From assembly GCF_028596025.1 (NCBI RefSeq), contig NZ_CP117167.1:4340001-4404000 (forward strand): a DNA stretch of 64,000 bases, read 5' to 3'. Of this stretch, positions 50,034 through 58,942 are shown one piece after another (position 1 is the stretch's first letter; each line of letters starts with the position of its first letter). This DNA is from Mucilaginibacter jinjuensis. Its GTDB lineage: Bacteria; Bacteroidota; Bacteroidia; Sphingobacteriales; Sphingobacteriaceae. The notes beneath the pieces are model-generated. The model did no database searches and was not told where the DNA came from. It saw nothing but the letters and a program-made list of their open reading frames with translations. The position numbers were made by a program, and so were the translations under genes.

Positions 50034-50225
50034 ATGGCGACGCCCAAAAAACCCGAAAAAAACAATGCTGCATCTAAAAATACAGCACCTAACAAAGCCG
50101 AGAAACCAGCTGATCCAAAAGCTAAGAAAAGATCTTTGGATGATGATGACGATGATTTCGACGCATCTTATGACGATCTGGACTATGATCAGTTGCAAGA
50201 TTTTGATGAGGACGACGACTATTAA
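50034..50225 (+). CDS. Small protein with basic N-terminus and polyacidic C-terminus
   Basis: 63 residues. Residues 1-33 are Lys/Pro/Ala-rich (TPKKPEKNNAASKN, KAEKPADPKAKKR). Residues 35-63 are Asp-rich (LDDDDDDFDASYDDLDYD...). No signal. It resembles disordered, charge-segregated proteins of this family of bacteria; nucleic-acid or histone-like partner binding is only a guess. A clear terminator follows. Confidence 0.7.
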   Translation: MATPKKPEKNNAASKNTAPNKAEKPADPKAKKRSLDDDDDDFDASYDDLDYDQLQDFDEDDDY

Positions 50226-50252
50226 TATAGTTTAATAAATACTCATTTACAG

Positions 50253-50287
50253 GCATTCAGTTTTTTAGGAGCTGAGTGCTTTTTTTA
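50253..50287 (+). terminator. Terminator after the acidic small protein
   Basis: Stem GCATTCAG (50253-50260) / CTGAGTGC (50272-50279), one wobble, then seven or more T. Confidence 0.8.
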
Positions 50288-50319
50288 TTTTATACCTTTC
50301 GCTGTACTAATTTTTCTGC

Positions 50320-51438
50320 ATGACTATTATCGAAGTTAACGACAAAACAACCCGTAAAGCCTTTTTAGATACAGCACGCCTAATTTATAAAGACGACCCC
50401 AATTGGGTTTGCCCGCTGGACAATGATATTGAGGCCACTTTCGATCCGCAAAAAAACAGCTTTTATAAGCATGGCAACGCCAATCGCTGGATCTTAAAAA
50501 ACGATAGCGGAAAACTGATTGGCCGTGTTGCTGCCTTTATCAACGAAAAAAAAGCTTACGGCCATGAGCAGCCAACAGGCGGTATGGGTTTTTTTGAATG
50601 TATTGATGATCAGGAAGCAGCTAATAAACTGTTTGATACGGCAAAAGAATGGCTGCAAATAAACGGCATGCAAGCTATGGAAGGCCCTATTAATTTTGGT
50701 GAGAACGATAGTAACTGGGGTTTGCTTATTGATGGTTTTATCCCCCCATCTTACGGCATGAACTATCACCCACCCTATTACAAAGCACTTTTTGAGGCTT
50801 ATGGCTTCACCACATCATACGAACAGATTACCAATAAACTGATTGTTTATGATGAATTCCCCGAGCGCTTTACCAAAATAGCCAACTGGGTTGCAAAAAA
50901 ACAGGGCTATGAGTTTAAGCATCTCGAAGCATCGAAGATTGACCAATACGCTGCCGATTTTAAGGAAATTTACAACGATGCCTGGCAGGATTTCGAGAAC
51001 TTTGTGCCTATTACACAAGATGCTATTCTGGATAGTTTCAGGCAGATGAAACCCATTATGGATGAGAACCTGATCTGGTTTGCGTACATTAATGGCGAAC
51101 CAGCCTCGGCAGTGGTTATTTTACCGGATGCCAACCAGATGATCAAAGGCCTTAACGGGAAGTTGAACCTGATAGGCAAACTCAAATTTGCTTATAAACG
51201 TTGGAAAGGCGTTACCCACATGCGTGCTGTGGTGATGGGTACCAAACAAAAATTCCAGAACCACGGGCTCGAGTCGGCTATATTTATGAAGTTGAAGGCG
51301 TATGTGTACCCGCTTAACCAATACCAGGAACTGGAACTATCATGGGTGGGCGATTTTAATGAGAAGATGCTCTCCATGCACTATGCTATGGGGGCCACCG
51401 CCAGCAAAAGGCATGCAACCATGATCTATAAATTTTAA
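50320..51438 (+). CDS. GNAT-like protein, YghO type
   Basis: 372 residues. The first ~170 residues have an acyltransferase-like pattern: WVCPLDNDIEATFDPQKNSFYKHGNANRWIL, GRVAAFINEK and NFGENDSNWGLLIDGF...GMNYHPPYYKALFEAYGF. The C-terminal part (FVPITQDAILDSFRQMKPIMDENLIWFAYINGEPASAVVILPD) ends with ELSWVGDFNEKMLSMHYAMGAT. It resembles the YghO/GNAT superfamily proteins of unknown substrate. No signal peptide; flanked by two intrinsic terminators, so a single-gene unit. Confidence 0.8.
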   Translation: MTIIEVNDKTTRKAFLDTARLIYKDDPNWVCPLDNDIEATFDPQKNSFYKHGNANRWILKNDSGKLIGRVAAFINEKKAYGHEQPTGGMGFFECIDDQEAANKLFDTAKEWLQINGMQAMEGPINFGENDSNWGLLIDGFIPPSYGMNYHPPYYKALFEAYGFTTSYEQITNKLIVYDEFPERFTKIANWVAKKQGYEFKHLEASKIDQYAADFKEIYNDAWQDFENFVPITQDAILDSFRQMKPIMDENLIWFAYINGEPASAVVILPDANQMIKGLNGKLNLIGKLKFAYKRWKGVTHMRAVVMGTKQKFQNHGLESAIFMKLKAYVYPLNQYQELELSWVGDFNEKMLSMHYAMGATASKRHATMIYKF

Positions 51439-51448
51439 AACAAAAAAT

Positions 51449-51471
51449 CCCGTTATGCTAAACATAACGGG
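51449..51471. terminator. Hairpin between convergent genes
   Basis: Perfect stem CCCGTTATG (51449-51457) / CATAACGGG (51463-51471), followed by only a short T-rich stretch on the plus strand and AAAAAA before it, so it works best for the minus strand. Confidence 0.65.
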
Positions 51472-51514
51472 CTTATAAATTATTTAATGGCCAACAAACA
51501 ACTGGTGTCGCAAG

Positions 51515-51856
51515 TTATGCAGTTGCTTTTGACTGGCGTAATTCTTCAAATAATTCGATAACCTTTTTCTGCAGATCGATAACTTCGGTTTCACGATCCA
51601 TCAATTTCTTGTTTACTGATTCAAGCTCGTTTGCGTATTTCGCTTCTCCCTCTGCATCGTTAAACGTTAGCAATTGAACCACTGACATCTCAAACAAATC
51701 AGCTATTTGCTCAAGGCGAGATAGATTGATGTCGGTAATACCGGTTTCAATTTTTGAAAAAGCAGGTATCGAGATATCTAACCTTTTTGCTACATCTTCC
51801 TGACTCCAACCTTTTTGGTGGCGTAATAATCTGATTTTTTTTCCCAGTGTTTTCAT
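51515..51856 (-). CDS. XRE-family regulator with C-terminal coiled coil
   Basis: 113 residues. The helix-turn-helix spans about 6-62 (IRLLRHQKGWSQEDVAKRLDISIPAFSKIETGITDINLSRLEQIADLF). The remainder (about 75-110) is a leucine-rich coiled coil suited to dimerisation. A 71-nt gap separates it from the Mpl gene upstream on the same strand. Targets cannot be read from sequence. Confidence 0.9.
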   Translation of the reverse strand: MKTLGKKIRLLRHQKGWSQEDVAKRLDISIPAFSKIETGITDINLSRLEQIADLFEMSVVQLLTFNDAEGEAKYANELESVNKKLMDRETEVIDLQKKVIELFEELRQSKATA

Positions 51857-51927
51857 TTTTAAATTTAATTAAGGATAAAGGTTTCTCAATAGTTAATAAA
51901 GTTACAATTATATTTTCAAATAAATAT

Positions 51928-53298
51928 TTATTTATCAAAATACTTTTTCAACACACTCTGTGTCAATACGTTTAGATCAATTCCACCGAAATTTCCTGAA
52001 CTCATAAGCAATATACTACAGTCAACCGGCTCAAAGTTTTCGAACAGTGTAAGCAGTGATGCAGGCTGGTCAAAAAACACCAGATCATCCCGATGAAAAG
52101 CTTCTTTAACCCGCTCTGCCGGGTAAGGTTGCATTTTCTTTTGCTCGAAGGTTTTTTGGTCTATAAATACCACGGCCGTATCCGCCTCGTCCATGGTACC
52201 GGCGTATTCATTCAAAAAATCTGCATTTAAACTGCTGAATGTATGCAGCTCCATACAGGCCAGCAATTTACGGTTTGGAAACTGGGCCTTAACTGCCTGT
52301 ATTGTAGCTTTAAGTTTCGACGGCGAGTGCGCGAAATCTTTATAAATACTTACATGATCATTTTTACCCAATAATTCCAGTCGCCTGGCCGCCCCCTTGA
52401 AGTCACTAATATACTGATAAAACTCATCAGTTTTAATATCAAACATACCGCAAACATATCTGGCAGCCTCAATATTTAATAAATTATGCTGCCCGAAAAC
52501 GTTCAACGGGTACGTTTTGCCTTCATAAATAATATATGTTACACCATCTATAATACGGTGAGGAGGTAAATTATAACCTAACTTATTAATCTCAGAATCA
52601 TCGGCCAGTACGGTTTCTTTCAGCACCTCATCTGTTTCACTATAAAACAGTGAGCCACCAACCGTAATGGTTTTCATAAAAATCCTGAACTGCTCTATAT
52701 AACTATCAAACGTGGGGAATACGTTAACATGGTCCCAGGCTATGCCGCTTAGTACAGCAATATTGGCTTTATACAGGTGAAACTTTGGTCTGCGGTCAAT
52801 AGGCGAAGCCAGGTACTCATCCCCTTCTATCACAATAATCGGGGCATCACTTAGCCCTACCATGGTATCAAATCCCTGCAATTGTGCGCCTACCAGGTAA
52901 TCAAACCTTTTACCCGCAGCTTGTAATACATGCAGTATCATGGAGGTAATGGTGGTTTTGCCATGACTGCCCCCTATTACTACACGTAGTTTGTCTTTTG
53001 ATTGTTCGTAAATATATTCCGGATAGGAGTATATCTTCAGCCCAAGTTCCTGCGCTTTTAGTAGTTCGGGATTGTCGATACGTGCATGCATCCCTAAAAC
53101 AACGGCATCCAGATCGGTGCTTAATTTCTCGGGAAACCAACCTTGTTGAGCTGGCAACAAACCGTATTTAGCTAAACGCGAGGCAGATGGCTCGAATACA
53201 ACATCGTCCGACCCGGTAATTTGGAAACCTTTTTTATGTAAAGCGATAGCCAGGTTATGCATCGCACTGCCACCAATGGCTATAAAATGTACTTTCAT
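51928..53298 (-). CDS. mpl: UDP-N-acetylmuramate:L-alanyl-gamma-D-glutamyl-meso-diaminopimelate ligase
   Basis: 456 residues. The Mur-ligase ATP motif GGSHGKTTITSMI (about 107-119) is present. The N-terminal IAIGGSAMHNLAIALHKKGFQITGSDD and the DFAHSPSKLKATIQAVKAQFP segment match Mpl rather than MurC. The enzyme attaches recovered murein tripeptide directly to UDP-MurNAc, so this organism recycles its wall peptides. The AT-rich 5' region leads to a divergent Rrf2 gene. Confidence 0.93.
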   Translation of the reverse strand: MKVHFIAIGGSAMHNLAIALHKKGFQITGSDDVVFEPSASRLAKYGLLPAQQGWFPEKLSTDLDAVVLGMHARIDNPELLKAQELGLKIYSYPEYIYEQSKDKLRVVIGGSHGKTTITSMILHVLQAAGKRFDYLVGAQLQGFDTMVGLSDAPIIVIEGDEYLASPIDRRPKFHLYKANIAVLSGIAWDHVNVFPTFDSYIEQFRIFMKTITVGGSLFYSETDEVLKETVLADDSEINKLGYNLPPHRIIDGVTYIIYEGKTYPLNVFGQHNLLNIEAARYVCGMFDIKTDEFYQYISDFKGAARRLELLGKNDHVSIYKDFAHSPSKLKATIQAVKAQFPNRKLLACMELHTFSSLNADFLNEYAGTMDEADTAVVFIDQKTFEQKKMQPYPAERVKEAFHRDDLVFFDQPASLLTLFENFEPVDCSILLMSSGNFGGIDLNVLTQSVLKKYFDK

Positions 53299-53424
53299 AG
53301 TTTAAACGTGTGCTAAATTAACATAAAATAAAAAATATTGATAACCTATCAGCACAGTTTATGCCCTATAATTAACTTTTTTCGAAAAAAAGTTAATTAC
53401 TTGCCTCATTGTTTAAAACTTTCC

Positions 53425-53455
53425 TACATTTGTACTGTAATAATAAATATTACAG
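53425..53455 (+). promoter_or_regulatory. -7 element and dyad operator upstream of the Rrf2 gene
   Basis: TACATTTG (53425-53432) is a consensus -7 element. It is followed directly by CTGTAATA-ATAAA-TATTACAG (53435-53455), a perfect 8-bp-arm dyad touching the ATG at 53456. A similar sequence, CTGTAAC-AAATTTA-ATTACAA, is at 53881-53901 before the next gene. Probably the Rrf2 autoregulatory site. Confidence 0.7.
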
Positions 53456-53863
53456 ATGAACGCCAGGTTTCAAATAGCAACACATATCCTCACCCTGCTT
53501 TACCATTCGAATGGAGAGGTGCTCTCGTCTGATTATATTGCGGGTAGCGTAAATGCCAACCCGGCATTGATCAGAAAAGAGCTGGGTAACCTGCGTAAAC
53601 GTGGTTTGGTTGAAAGTAAAGAGGGTAAAACCGGTGGCTACACGCTAAGTAAACCTGCCGAACAGATTACTTTAGCCGATGTTTATGCGGCCGTAAAATC
53701 AGCCTCTCCTTTCGGGCTGGCAAAAAACCAACCGTACCCCGACTGCCCTATTGGCAAACAAGTGAATAAACACATTGTTGATTTATACAATGATGTTGAC
53801 CAAAACATAAGCAAACAACTCAATACTATTACTCTTGCCGATTTCGGTAAAAAATTCGTTTAA
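53456..53863 (+). CDS. Rrf2-family transcriptional regulator
   Basis: 135 residues. Winged-helix start MNARFQIATHILTLLYHSNGEVLSSDYIAGSVNANPALIRKELGNLRKRGLV (about 1-53) with an EGKTGGYTLSKPAEQITLADVY wing. Only one cysteine (in YPDCPIG, about 102) is present in the region where IscR/NsrR have three, so no Fe-S cluster is likely; a thiol or ligand signal is possible. It belongs to the YwnA-like branch that often sits beside NAD(P)-binding reductases, as here. Confidence 0.9.
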   Translation: MNARFQIATHILTLLYHSNGEVLSSDYIAGSVNANPALIRKELGNLRKRGLVESKEGKTGGYTLSKPAEQITLADVYAAVKSASPFGLAKNQPYPDCPIGKQVNKHIVDLYNDVDQNISKQLNTITLADFGKKFV

Positions 53864-53880
53864 ATTTTTTTTATATATAA

Positions 53881-53901
53881 CTGTAACAAATTTAATTACA
53901 A
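53881..53901 (+). promoter_or_regulatory. Second Rrf2-like operator
   Basis: CTGTAAC-AAATTTA-ATTACAA resembles the dyad upstream of the Rrf2 gene (half-site CTGTAA). It lies 16 nt before the ATG at 53918. Confidence 0.6.
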
Positions 53902-53917
53902 TTAAAACAACAAAAAC

Positions 53918-54559
53918 ATGAAAATTGCACTAATAGGCGCCACAGGCTTTGTAGGCACAAACGTTTTAAGAGAAGCCTTACACCGCGACCACACCGTTAC
54001 CGCTATTGCACGTAACACTCAAAAAATTGAATTAGAAAATGCCAACTTAACCAAAGTTGCCCTTGACGTTTTAGATACCGACAAACTAGTTGAAGTTTTA
54101 GCCGGAAACGATATTGTGATCAGTGCGTACAACGCGGGCTGGACCAATCCCGATCTGTATAACGATTTTATTAAAGGATCTCAAGCTATCCAGACCGCAA
54201 CCAAACAAGCCGGCGTAAAACGCCTGTTAGTTATTGGCGGTGCAGGCAGTTTATTTATTGACGGCCAGCAACTGGTTGATTCGCCACAATTCCCGGCCGA
54301 ATGGAAAGCCGGTGCAACTGCAGCCCGCGATTATTTAACCGACCTAAGAAAAGAAGAAGAACTGGACTGGACTTTCTTAAGCCCTGCCATTGAACTACAC
54401 CCTGGCGAGCGTACCGGTAAATACCGCATTGGTACAGAAAGCCCTGTATTTGATGAGAACGGAAAATGCAGTATCACTGCCGAGGATATGGCCATTGCTA
54501 TTGTTGATGAAGCAGAGAACAAGCAATTTGCTAAACAGCGTTTTACTGTAGGATATTAA
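53918..54559 (+). CDS. NAD(P)-binding (NmrA/SDR-like) oxidoreductase
   Basis: 213 residues. The start MKIALIGATGFVGTNVLREALHRDHTVTAIARN carries GATGFVG, the dinucleotide loop of atypical SDRs. The segment VLDTDKLVEVLAGNDIVISAYNAG follows, and then a short C-terminus. It matches the YwnB-like NAD(P)-dependent oxidoreductase family found next to Rrf2 regulators; the substrate is unknown. The shared half-site suggests that the regulator upstream controls it. Confidence 0.9.
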   Translation: MKIALIGATGFVGTNVLREALHRDHTVTAIARNTQKIELENANLTKVALDVLDTDKLVEVLAGNDIVISAYNAGWTNPDLYNDFIKGSQAIQTATKQAGVKRLLVIGGAGSLFIDGQQLVDSPQFPAEWKAGATAARDYLTDLRKEEELDWTFLSPAIELHPGERTGKYRIGTESPVFDENGKCSITAEDMAIAIVDEAENKQFAKQRFTVGY

Positions 54560-54615
54560 TTACCATTCTCAATTTATTAAGCCATGCCAACATCTGGCAT
54601 GGCTTAATACCTTAT

Positions 54616-55203
54616 TCAATAATCGCCTATTACATTAATAGTAGGGCTATCTCCTTGTATCGATTTAATTTTTCCACGAAGTTCCACAGGGTCAAATCTG
54701 TCATAATAAACAATCTTCGTGTTGCCAATGTTTTTTACTTTGCCAACGTTATCCATATCAAACTTATCGTAATAAGTAACGTTAATATTGCCGATTGACT
54801 TAATCTTCCCCCTTAGTTCGGCAGCATCAAACCTATCATAGTAAGTAAAGTTTAATTTCCCTGCCTGCTTTAATTTACCGCGTAAAACATCATCATCAAA
54901 CCTGTCGTAATAATCAAAACCAATATTATCAACAGATTTGGCCTTGCCTGTTTTCTCTACGCCGTCAAATTGATCGTAATAAGCAATCTGTGTATTATTA
55001 GTAGAATTATCGCCCTGAGTTTGAAATGATACACGCCCTTTTAAACTAATGTTTATCCATTTGTTACCGGCAAATAGTTCGACAGAAGATACGGAAGTAC
55101 CATGCCCCGATACTGCAACATTAATAGCAGAAAGATTTTGAGATTTACCGTAAACGTTAATGCCCAGCATTATTACAGCTAATAAGATAAGTTTAAGTTT
55201 CAT
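54616..55203 (-). CDS. Exported protein with YYDRFD repeats
   Basis: 195 residues. A signal peptide (about 1-21) is followed by a beta-rich segment to ~70. Then come five copies of a ~24-residue unit with the core YYDRFD (variants YYDQFD, YYDKFD), followed by ELRGKIKSIGNINVT-type strands. The repeat spacing suggests a short solenoid of hairpins. I do not recognise the family. It stands alone, with a long AT-rich 5' region. Confidence 0.75.
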   Translation of the reverse strand: MKLKLILLAVIMLGINVYGKSQNLSAINVAVSGHGTSVSSVELFAGNKWINISLKGRVSFQTQGDNSTNNTQIAYYDQFDGVEKTGKAKSVDNIGFDYYDRFDDDVLRGKLKQAGKLNFTYYDRFDAAELRGKIKSIGNINVTYYDKFDMDNVGKVKNIGNTKIVYYDRFDPVELRGKIKSIQGDSPTINVIGDY

Positions 55204-55359
55204 AGGATAAGTTGGTTAATTTAAACGTAAGATATTTAAAACCCAAATTGGTTTAATGTTGTAGAAAAATTAAAACCCTTCGCCCCGTAAAGTTGTTGCT
55301 AAAGTATCGTTCCAGAATTTATCTGGCATTTTAAAAGTGTTTACTTAACTAAAAACGTT

Positions 55360-55605
55360 ATGAAAATTACTGAAGAACATACAGGGTATTCGCCATTGAG
55401 CTTTGCTACGGATTACAGTTTTAGCAATAACGATTTAGATAGCGTTGATCCGGATGAAAATGAAACCGGCATTGAAGATGAGGATGATTTGCATGAAGTA
55501 CGTGTAGGTGATGATGTACGTGAACCCGACCCGGAAGAAGATTACTCAAAAGACCAAACACCATATAATGACGACGAACCCGATCCGGTACCGTCACCAT
55601 CTTAA
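55360..55605 (+). CDS. Acidic small protein of unknown function
   Basis: 81 residues, about one third Asp/Glu, with blocks DSVDPDENETGIEDEDDL and EPDPEEDYS; ends in PDPVPSPS. No signal peptide or membrane helix; probably disordered. No family recognised. Convergent with the gliding-motility-domain gene, 25 nt apart. Confidence 0.65.
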   Translation: MKITEEHTGYSPLSFATDYSFSNNDLDSVDPDENETGIEDEDDLHEVRVGDDVREPDPEEDYSKDQTPYNDDEPDPVPSPS

Positions 55606-55630
55606 CATAATCGAGGTTTGCATCACCAAC

Positions 55631-56818
55631 CTATCTTATAATGGTAACAGAGCCCGAAATCCCTCTGCTTCCATCATTTAAATTGATGATGTAATAGTAA
55701 GTACCTACAGGTAGTGCATGGTTATTACGGCTTCCATCCCAGGGTATATTGTAACCAGCAGATTGGTAAACTATTGAACCATAACGATCATAAACACTAA
55801 CATTATTATGTGCAAATGAGGATAAGCCAGGAATATCCCAAGTATCATTAACACCATCATTATTAGGTGTAAAAGTATTGGGCGGAATAATATCCTTAAC
55901 CGTTTTAACTTTAACCAAAATAAGGTTTGACTGTACAAAAGGGTTAATTATACACATGTTGAATAAAGGCACGTCGATATAACAGCTTACCACATCATTA
56001 TCAGCTAACGTTGATGTAGTAAATACAGGGCTGTTGTTACCCGTACTACGCCCGTTTATATACCAATCATAAATTATCTGGTTTACAATATTACCTGATG
56101 GGGTAGCCTTAAAAGTAACTGGGGTGCCTGCGTAAATTATGCCGGCCTGCGTGCGGGCAATGCTCACACTAATTGTTGTTATTGGGCGTACTAAACCTGT
56201 TATCTCGGCGGATACATCAGACATCATTGGTACGCAACCATCGTTATTGGTAACAACACATGTTACAACATCTCCTGTTTTAAACGAGCTGCTGATATAA
56301 ACATCGCTGTTATCTCCAACATTTTGCCCGTTAAGCTTCCACTGGTAAGTTGGGTTATTACCCGCAGCTAACCCTTTCGCTATAAATTTAAGTTCTTCAC
56401 CTTCGCAAGAGTTGATATCAGCGGGATTTACTATGATTCCTGGCTGAGGTAAATTATTAACAATCAATAATTGTGTTTGGGGTTCTGCTGCTATATATAA
56501 GTCGTTACCGGCCTGCGAGGCTGTAATTATTGTTGTACCGGCTCGTATCACATGGATTATACCTGCAGTAGTAACCGTAGCAACAGCAGGGTTGCTGCTC
56601 GCATAGGTAATTGGGAGTACCGTGCCATTACTTCTGGCACCTGCGGCAAAATCGGTGCTGCAAATTGATTTTTGCTGAAGGGGTGGAAATACGATGTACT
56701 GCCCCTTTGTTGGATCGATGATGGCTGTATGCGGCCGGGCTGATAATATATTTGAGCAGGAAATTAATAAGGCAATAAATAAGATGGCAAAATGCTTCGA
56801 ACAATAACAGAACTTCAT
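55631..56818 (-). CDS. Secreted protein with Ig-like domains and gliding-motility type IX sorting domain
   Basis: 395 residues. Signal peptide (about 1-27). A bacterial Ig-like segment (about 42-130) has PITYASSNPAVATVTTAGIIHVIRAGTTIITA. PKD/Ig-like strands follow (WKLNGQNVGDNSDVYISSSF). The C-terminus (about 312-395) carries PNTFTPNNDGVNDTWDIPGLSSF...YDRYGSIVYQ...WDG, the type B (CHU_C) sorting signal of the type IX secretion system. It is probably anchored or released at the cell surface. Ligand unknown. Confidence 0.93.
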   Translation of the reverse strand: MKFCYCSKHFAILFIALLISCSNILSARPHTAIIDPTKGQYIVFPPLQQKSICSTDFAAGARSNGTVLPITYASSNPAVATVTTAGIIHVIRAGTTIITASQAGNDLYIAAEPQTQLLIVNNLPQPGIIVNPADINSCEGEELKFIAKGLAAGNNPTYQWKLNGQNVGDNSDVYISSSFKTGDVVTCVVTNNDGCVPMMSDVSAEITGLVRPITTISVSIARTQAGIIYAGTPVTFKATPSGNIVNQIIYDWYINGRSTGNNSPVFTTSTLADNDVVSCYIDVPLFNMCIINPFVQSNLILVKVKTVKDIIPPNTFTPNNDGVNDTWDIPGLSSFAHNNVSVYDRYGSIVYQSAGYNIPWDGSRNNHALPVGTYYYIINLNDGSRGISGSVTIIR

Positions 56819-56941
56819 TTTATTTAAGCAGAATAGGACAGGTTTTTATCTGCCGAAAACTAAGCCTTTTCGCCTGATTTATAACATCATCAAATAGATA
56901 GATTGTTGTAAAGGGAATGTTAAATACAAGAGACTAACAAC

Positions 56942-56968
56942 AAAAAAGGCTCCTGAATCAGGAGCCTT
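56942..56968 (-). terminator. Terminator of prmA
   Basis: Stem AAGGCTCCTGA (56946-56956) / TCAGGAGCCTT (56958-56968), T-run on the minus strand, a few nt past the prmA stop. Confidence 0.85.
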
Positions 56969-56972
56969 GATA

Positions 56973-57812
56973 TTATGCCTTAACAAACCGGGCGGCAACC
57001 CAGTCTTTCATTTTTTTATGTTCGATGTAGTTCATGCCATGTTTGCCAGCCTCTTCTTTGATAATATCCAGATCGGGGCTTTCATAGAAACCGCTGAAGT
57101 AGATCTCGCCTTCTTGCTTTAATACTTCGCCGTAGCGCTTCATCTGGTCGAGCAGGATATTGCGGTTAATATTGGCCAATATGGTATCAAATTTGGCATC
57201 AGGGATCACATCTTTAGAGCCGCAAACTGCTAAGATATTATCTGCTTTGTTAAGCTTCGAGTTTTCGACAGTACTTTCGTAACTGAGCGGATCGTAATCT
57301 ATCGCAACAACTTCAGATGCGCCAACTTTAGAAGCCAGTATTGCCAAGATACCTGTACCGCAGCCCATGTCTAAAACATACTTTCCTGCCAGATCAGCCT
57401 CCAGTATGTGAGCCATCATCATGGTAGTAGTTTCGTGGTGGCCGGTACCGAAGGCCATCTTTGGATCAATCACAATCTCGTAAGGATAGGCGGGATCTGT
57501 AGGATGAAAGGTTGCCCTTACACGCACTTTTTCGCCAACCTGCATCGGCTGGAAGTTACTCTCCCACTCCTCGTTCCAGTTTTTTTGCGGGATCAGGTTT
57601 ACCTCGTATGTGAAGGTAAACATGTCGTCATATTCGCTCAGGGCTTCATCAACCTGGTATTTATCAAAACTTTCTGCCGGTGTATAGGCTTTAAACCCTG
57701 TTTCAGTTTCTTCGAAAGTATCGAAACCCAAACCACCCAACGCATCTATCAGTAAATCCTGCTGATAGTCTTCCCCATCTGTAAGGGTAAATACAAGTTC
57801 GTAATAGTTCAT
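56973..57812 (-). CDS. prmA: Ribosomal protein L11 methyltransferase
   Basis: 279 residues from the ATG at 57812 (MNYYELVFTL), preferred to a longer start at 57860 whose extra residues are not family-like. The SAM-binding loop VLDMGCGTGILAILASKVGA (about 145-164), MAFGTGHHETT before it, and ANINRNILLDQM (NxxxN) are typical of PrmA, which trimethylates lysines of L11. The N-terminal substrate-recruiting domain is intact. Monocistronic. Confidence 0.94.
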   Translation of the reverse strand: MNYYELVFTLTDGEDYQQDLLIDALGGLGFDTFEETETGFKAYTPAESFDKYQVDEALSEYDDMFTFTYEVNLIPQKNWNEEWESNFQPMQVGEKVRVRATFHPTDPAYPYEIVIDPKMAFGTGHHETTTMMMAHILEADLAGKYVLDMGCGTGILAILASKVGASEVVAIDYDPLSYESTVENSKLNKADNILAVCGSKDVIPDAKFDTILANINRNILLDQMKRYGEVLKQEGEIYFSGFYESPDLDIIKEEAGKHGMNYIEHKKMKDWVAARFVKA

Positions 57813-58133
57813 AATCTTAGATTTGAGTATGGAGATGAGAGATAGGGGCAAATCCAACATCGCAACAAATATCTCAATACTTAAAGCTACATCAAACTTA
57901 ATTCGCGTTTTTTATGATACAGCCTGTCAAACAGATATAAAGTAATCAGATTAAAAAACCAGTAAAGAGCCTTCACAAGTTAATGCGTCATCGAATAAGT
58001 TTCACAAGTTAATGCGTCATCGAATAAGTTGTTGGTGACAACACCAACAACGGCGCGTCAACAGCACGAAAAAAAATATGAGTATCAAAATGAACCGAAG
58101 CACATCTCAATACCCACATCTCAAATCTAACAA
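57813..58133. repeat. Gap with a 29-bp tandem duplication and hairpin
   Basis: 57972-58000 and 58001-58029 are identical 29-bp units (TTCACAAGTTAATGCGTCAT...). Right after, GTTGGTG-ACAA-CACCAAC (58030-58047) forms a perfect hairpin. The rest (57813-57971 and 58048-58133) is AT-rich with no gene visible. Confidence 0.85.
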
Positions 58134-58898
58134 TTAATTAAATACCTTAACGATATCTAAAAAGTCGCGGGATTTTAATGATGCACCACCGATAAGGCCA
58201 CCATCAATATCAGCTTGTTCAAATAATTCCTGTGCGTTTTTAGGGTTACAGCTACCACCGTAAAGGATGGTAGTATCATCGGCAACAGTTTGGTTGTATT
58301 GGTTTGCAATTTCCTCGCGGATAAAAGCATGAACCTCTTGCGCCTGTGCAGCAGTAGCAGTTTTACCAGTACCAATAGCCCAAACCGGCTCGTAAGCTAA
58401 AACAACCTGTGCAAATTGCTCGGCCGATAAATGAAATACACCTTCAACCAGTTGCTTTTTAATCACATCGAAGTGTACTTCTGTTTCGCGCTCATCTAAA
58501 GTTTCGCCGATACAAAAAATTGGTTTTAAACCATTTTTAAGTGCTGTATCAGTTTTAGCAGCCAACAGTTCATTGCTTTCGCCAAAATACTGGCGGCGCT
58601 CTGAGTGGCCCAGGATCACATACTCTGCACCGGTTGATTTAACCATTTTAGCAGAAGTTTCACCTGTATAAGCACCGCTCTCGGCCTGGTGTGCGTTTTG
58701 TGCGCCGATAGTAACTTTATCATAACCTTTTGCCAGTTGTGCCAGGCTATGTAAATGAATAAACGGACTGCAAATAACAGCGGTTTGAGTACCTGTTATC
58801 TCGTCTTTTACCATGTTTACTATTTCCGAAAATAATGACAGACCTTCGTTATAATCGAGGTTCATTTTCCAGTTGCCGGCAACAATTTTCTTTCTCAT
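58134..58898 (-). CDS. tpiA: Triosephosphate isomerase
   Basis: 254 residues. MRKKIVAGNWKMNLD at the start (active-site Asn/Lys), YVILGHSERR (catalytic His) and LAYEPVWAIGTGKTA (catalytic Glu and loop 6), with GGSCNPKN and GGLIGGASLK closing the phosphate site. It interconverts DHAP and glyceraldehyde-3-phosphate. The gene follows the GlmU-like gene by 44 nt on the same strand. Confidence 0.98.
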   Translation of the reverse strand: MRKKIVAGNWKMNLDYNEGLSLFSEIVNMVKDEITGTQTAVICSPFIHLHSLAQLAKGYDKVTIGAQNAHQAESGAYTGETSAKMVKSTGAEYVILGHSERRQYFGESNELLAAKTDTALKNGLKPIFCIGETLDERETEVHFDVIKKQLVEGVFHLSAEQFAQVVLAYEPVWAIGTGKTATAAQAQEVHAFIREEIANQYNQTVADDTTILYGGSCNPKNAQELFEQADIDGGLIGGASLKSRDFLDIVKVFN

Positions 58899-58942
58899 TT
58901 CTTTTTTTATTGAGTGTGTTATATTTATTTTTCAAGTACCCG

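Noticed and set aside
57972..58029. CRISPR array
   Set aside because: Only two adjacent identical units with no spacers; a simple tandem duplication.
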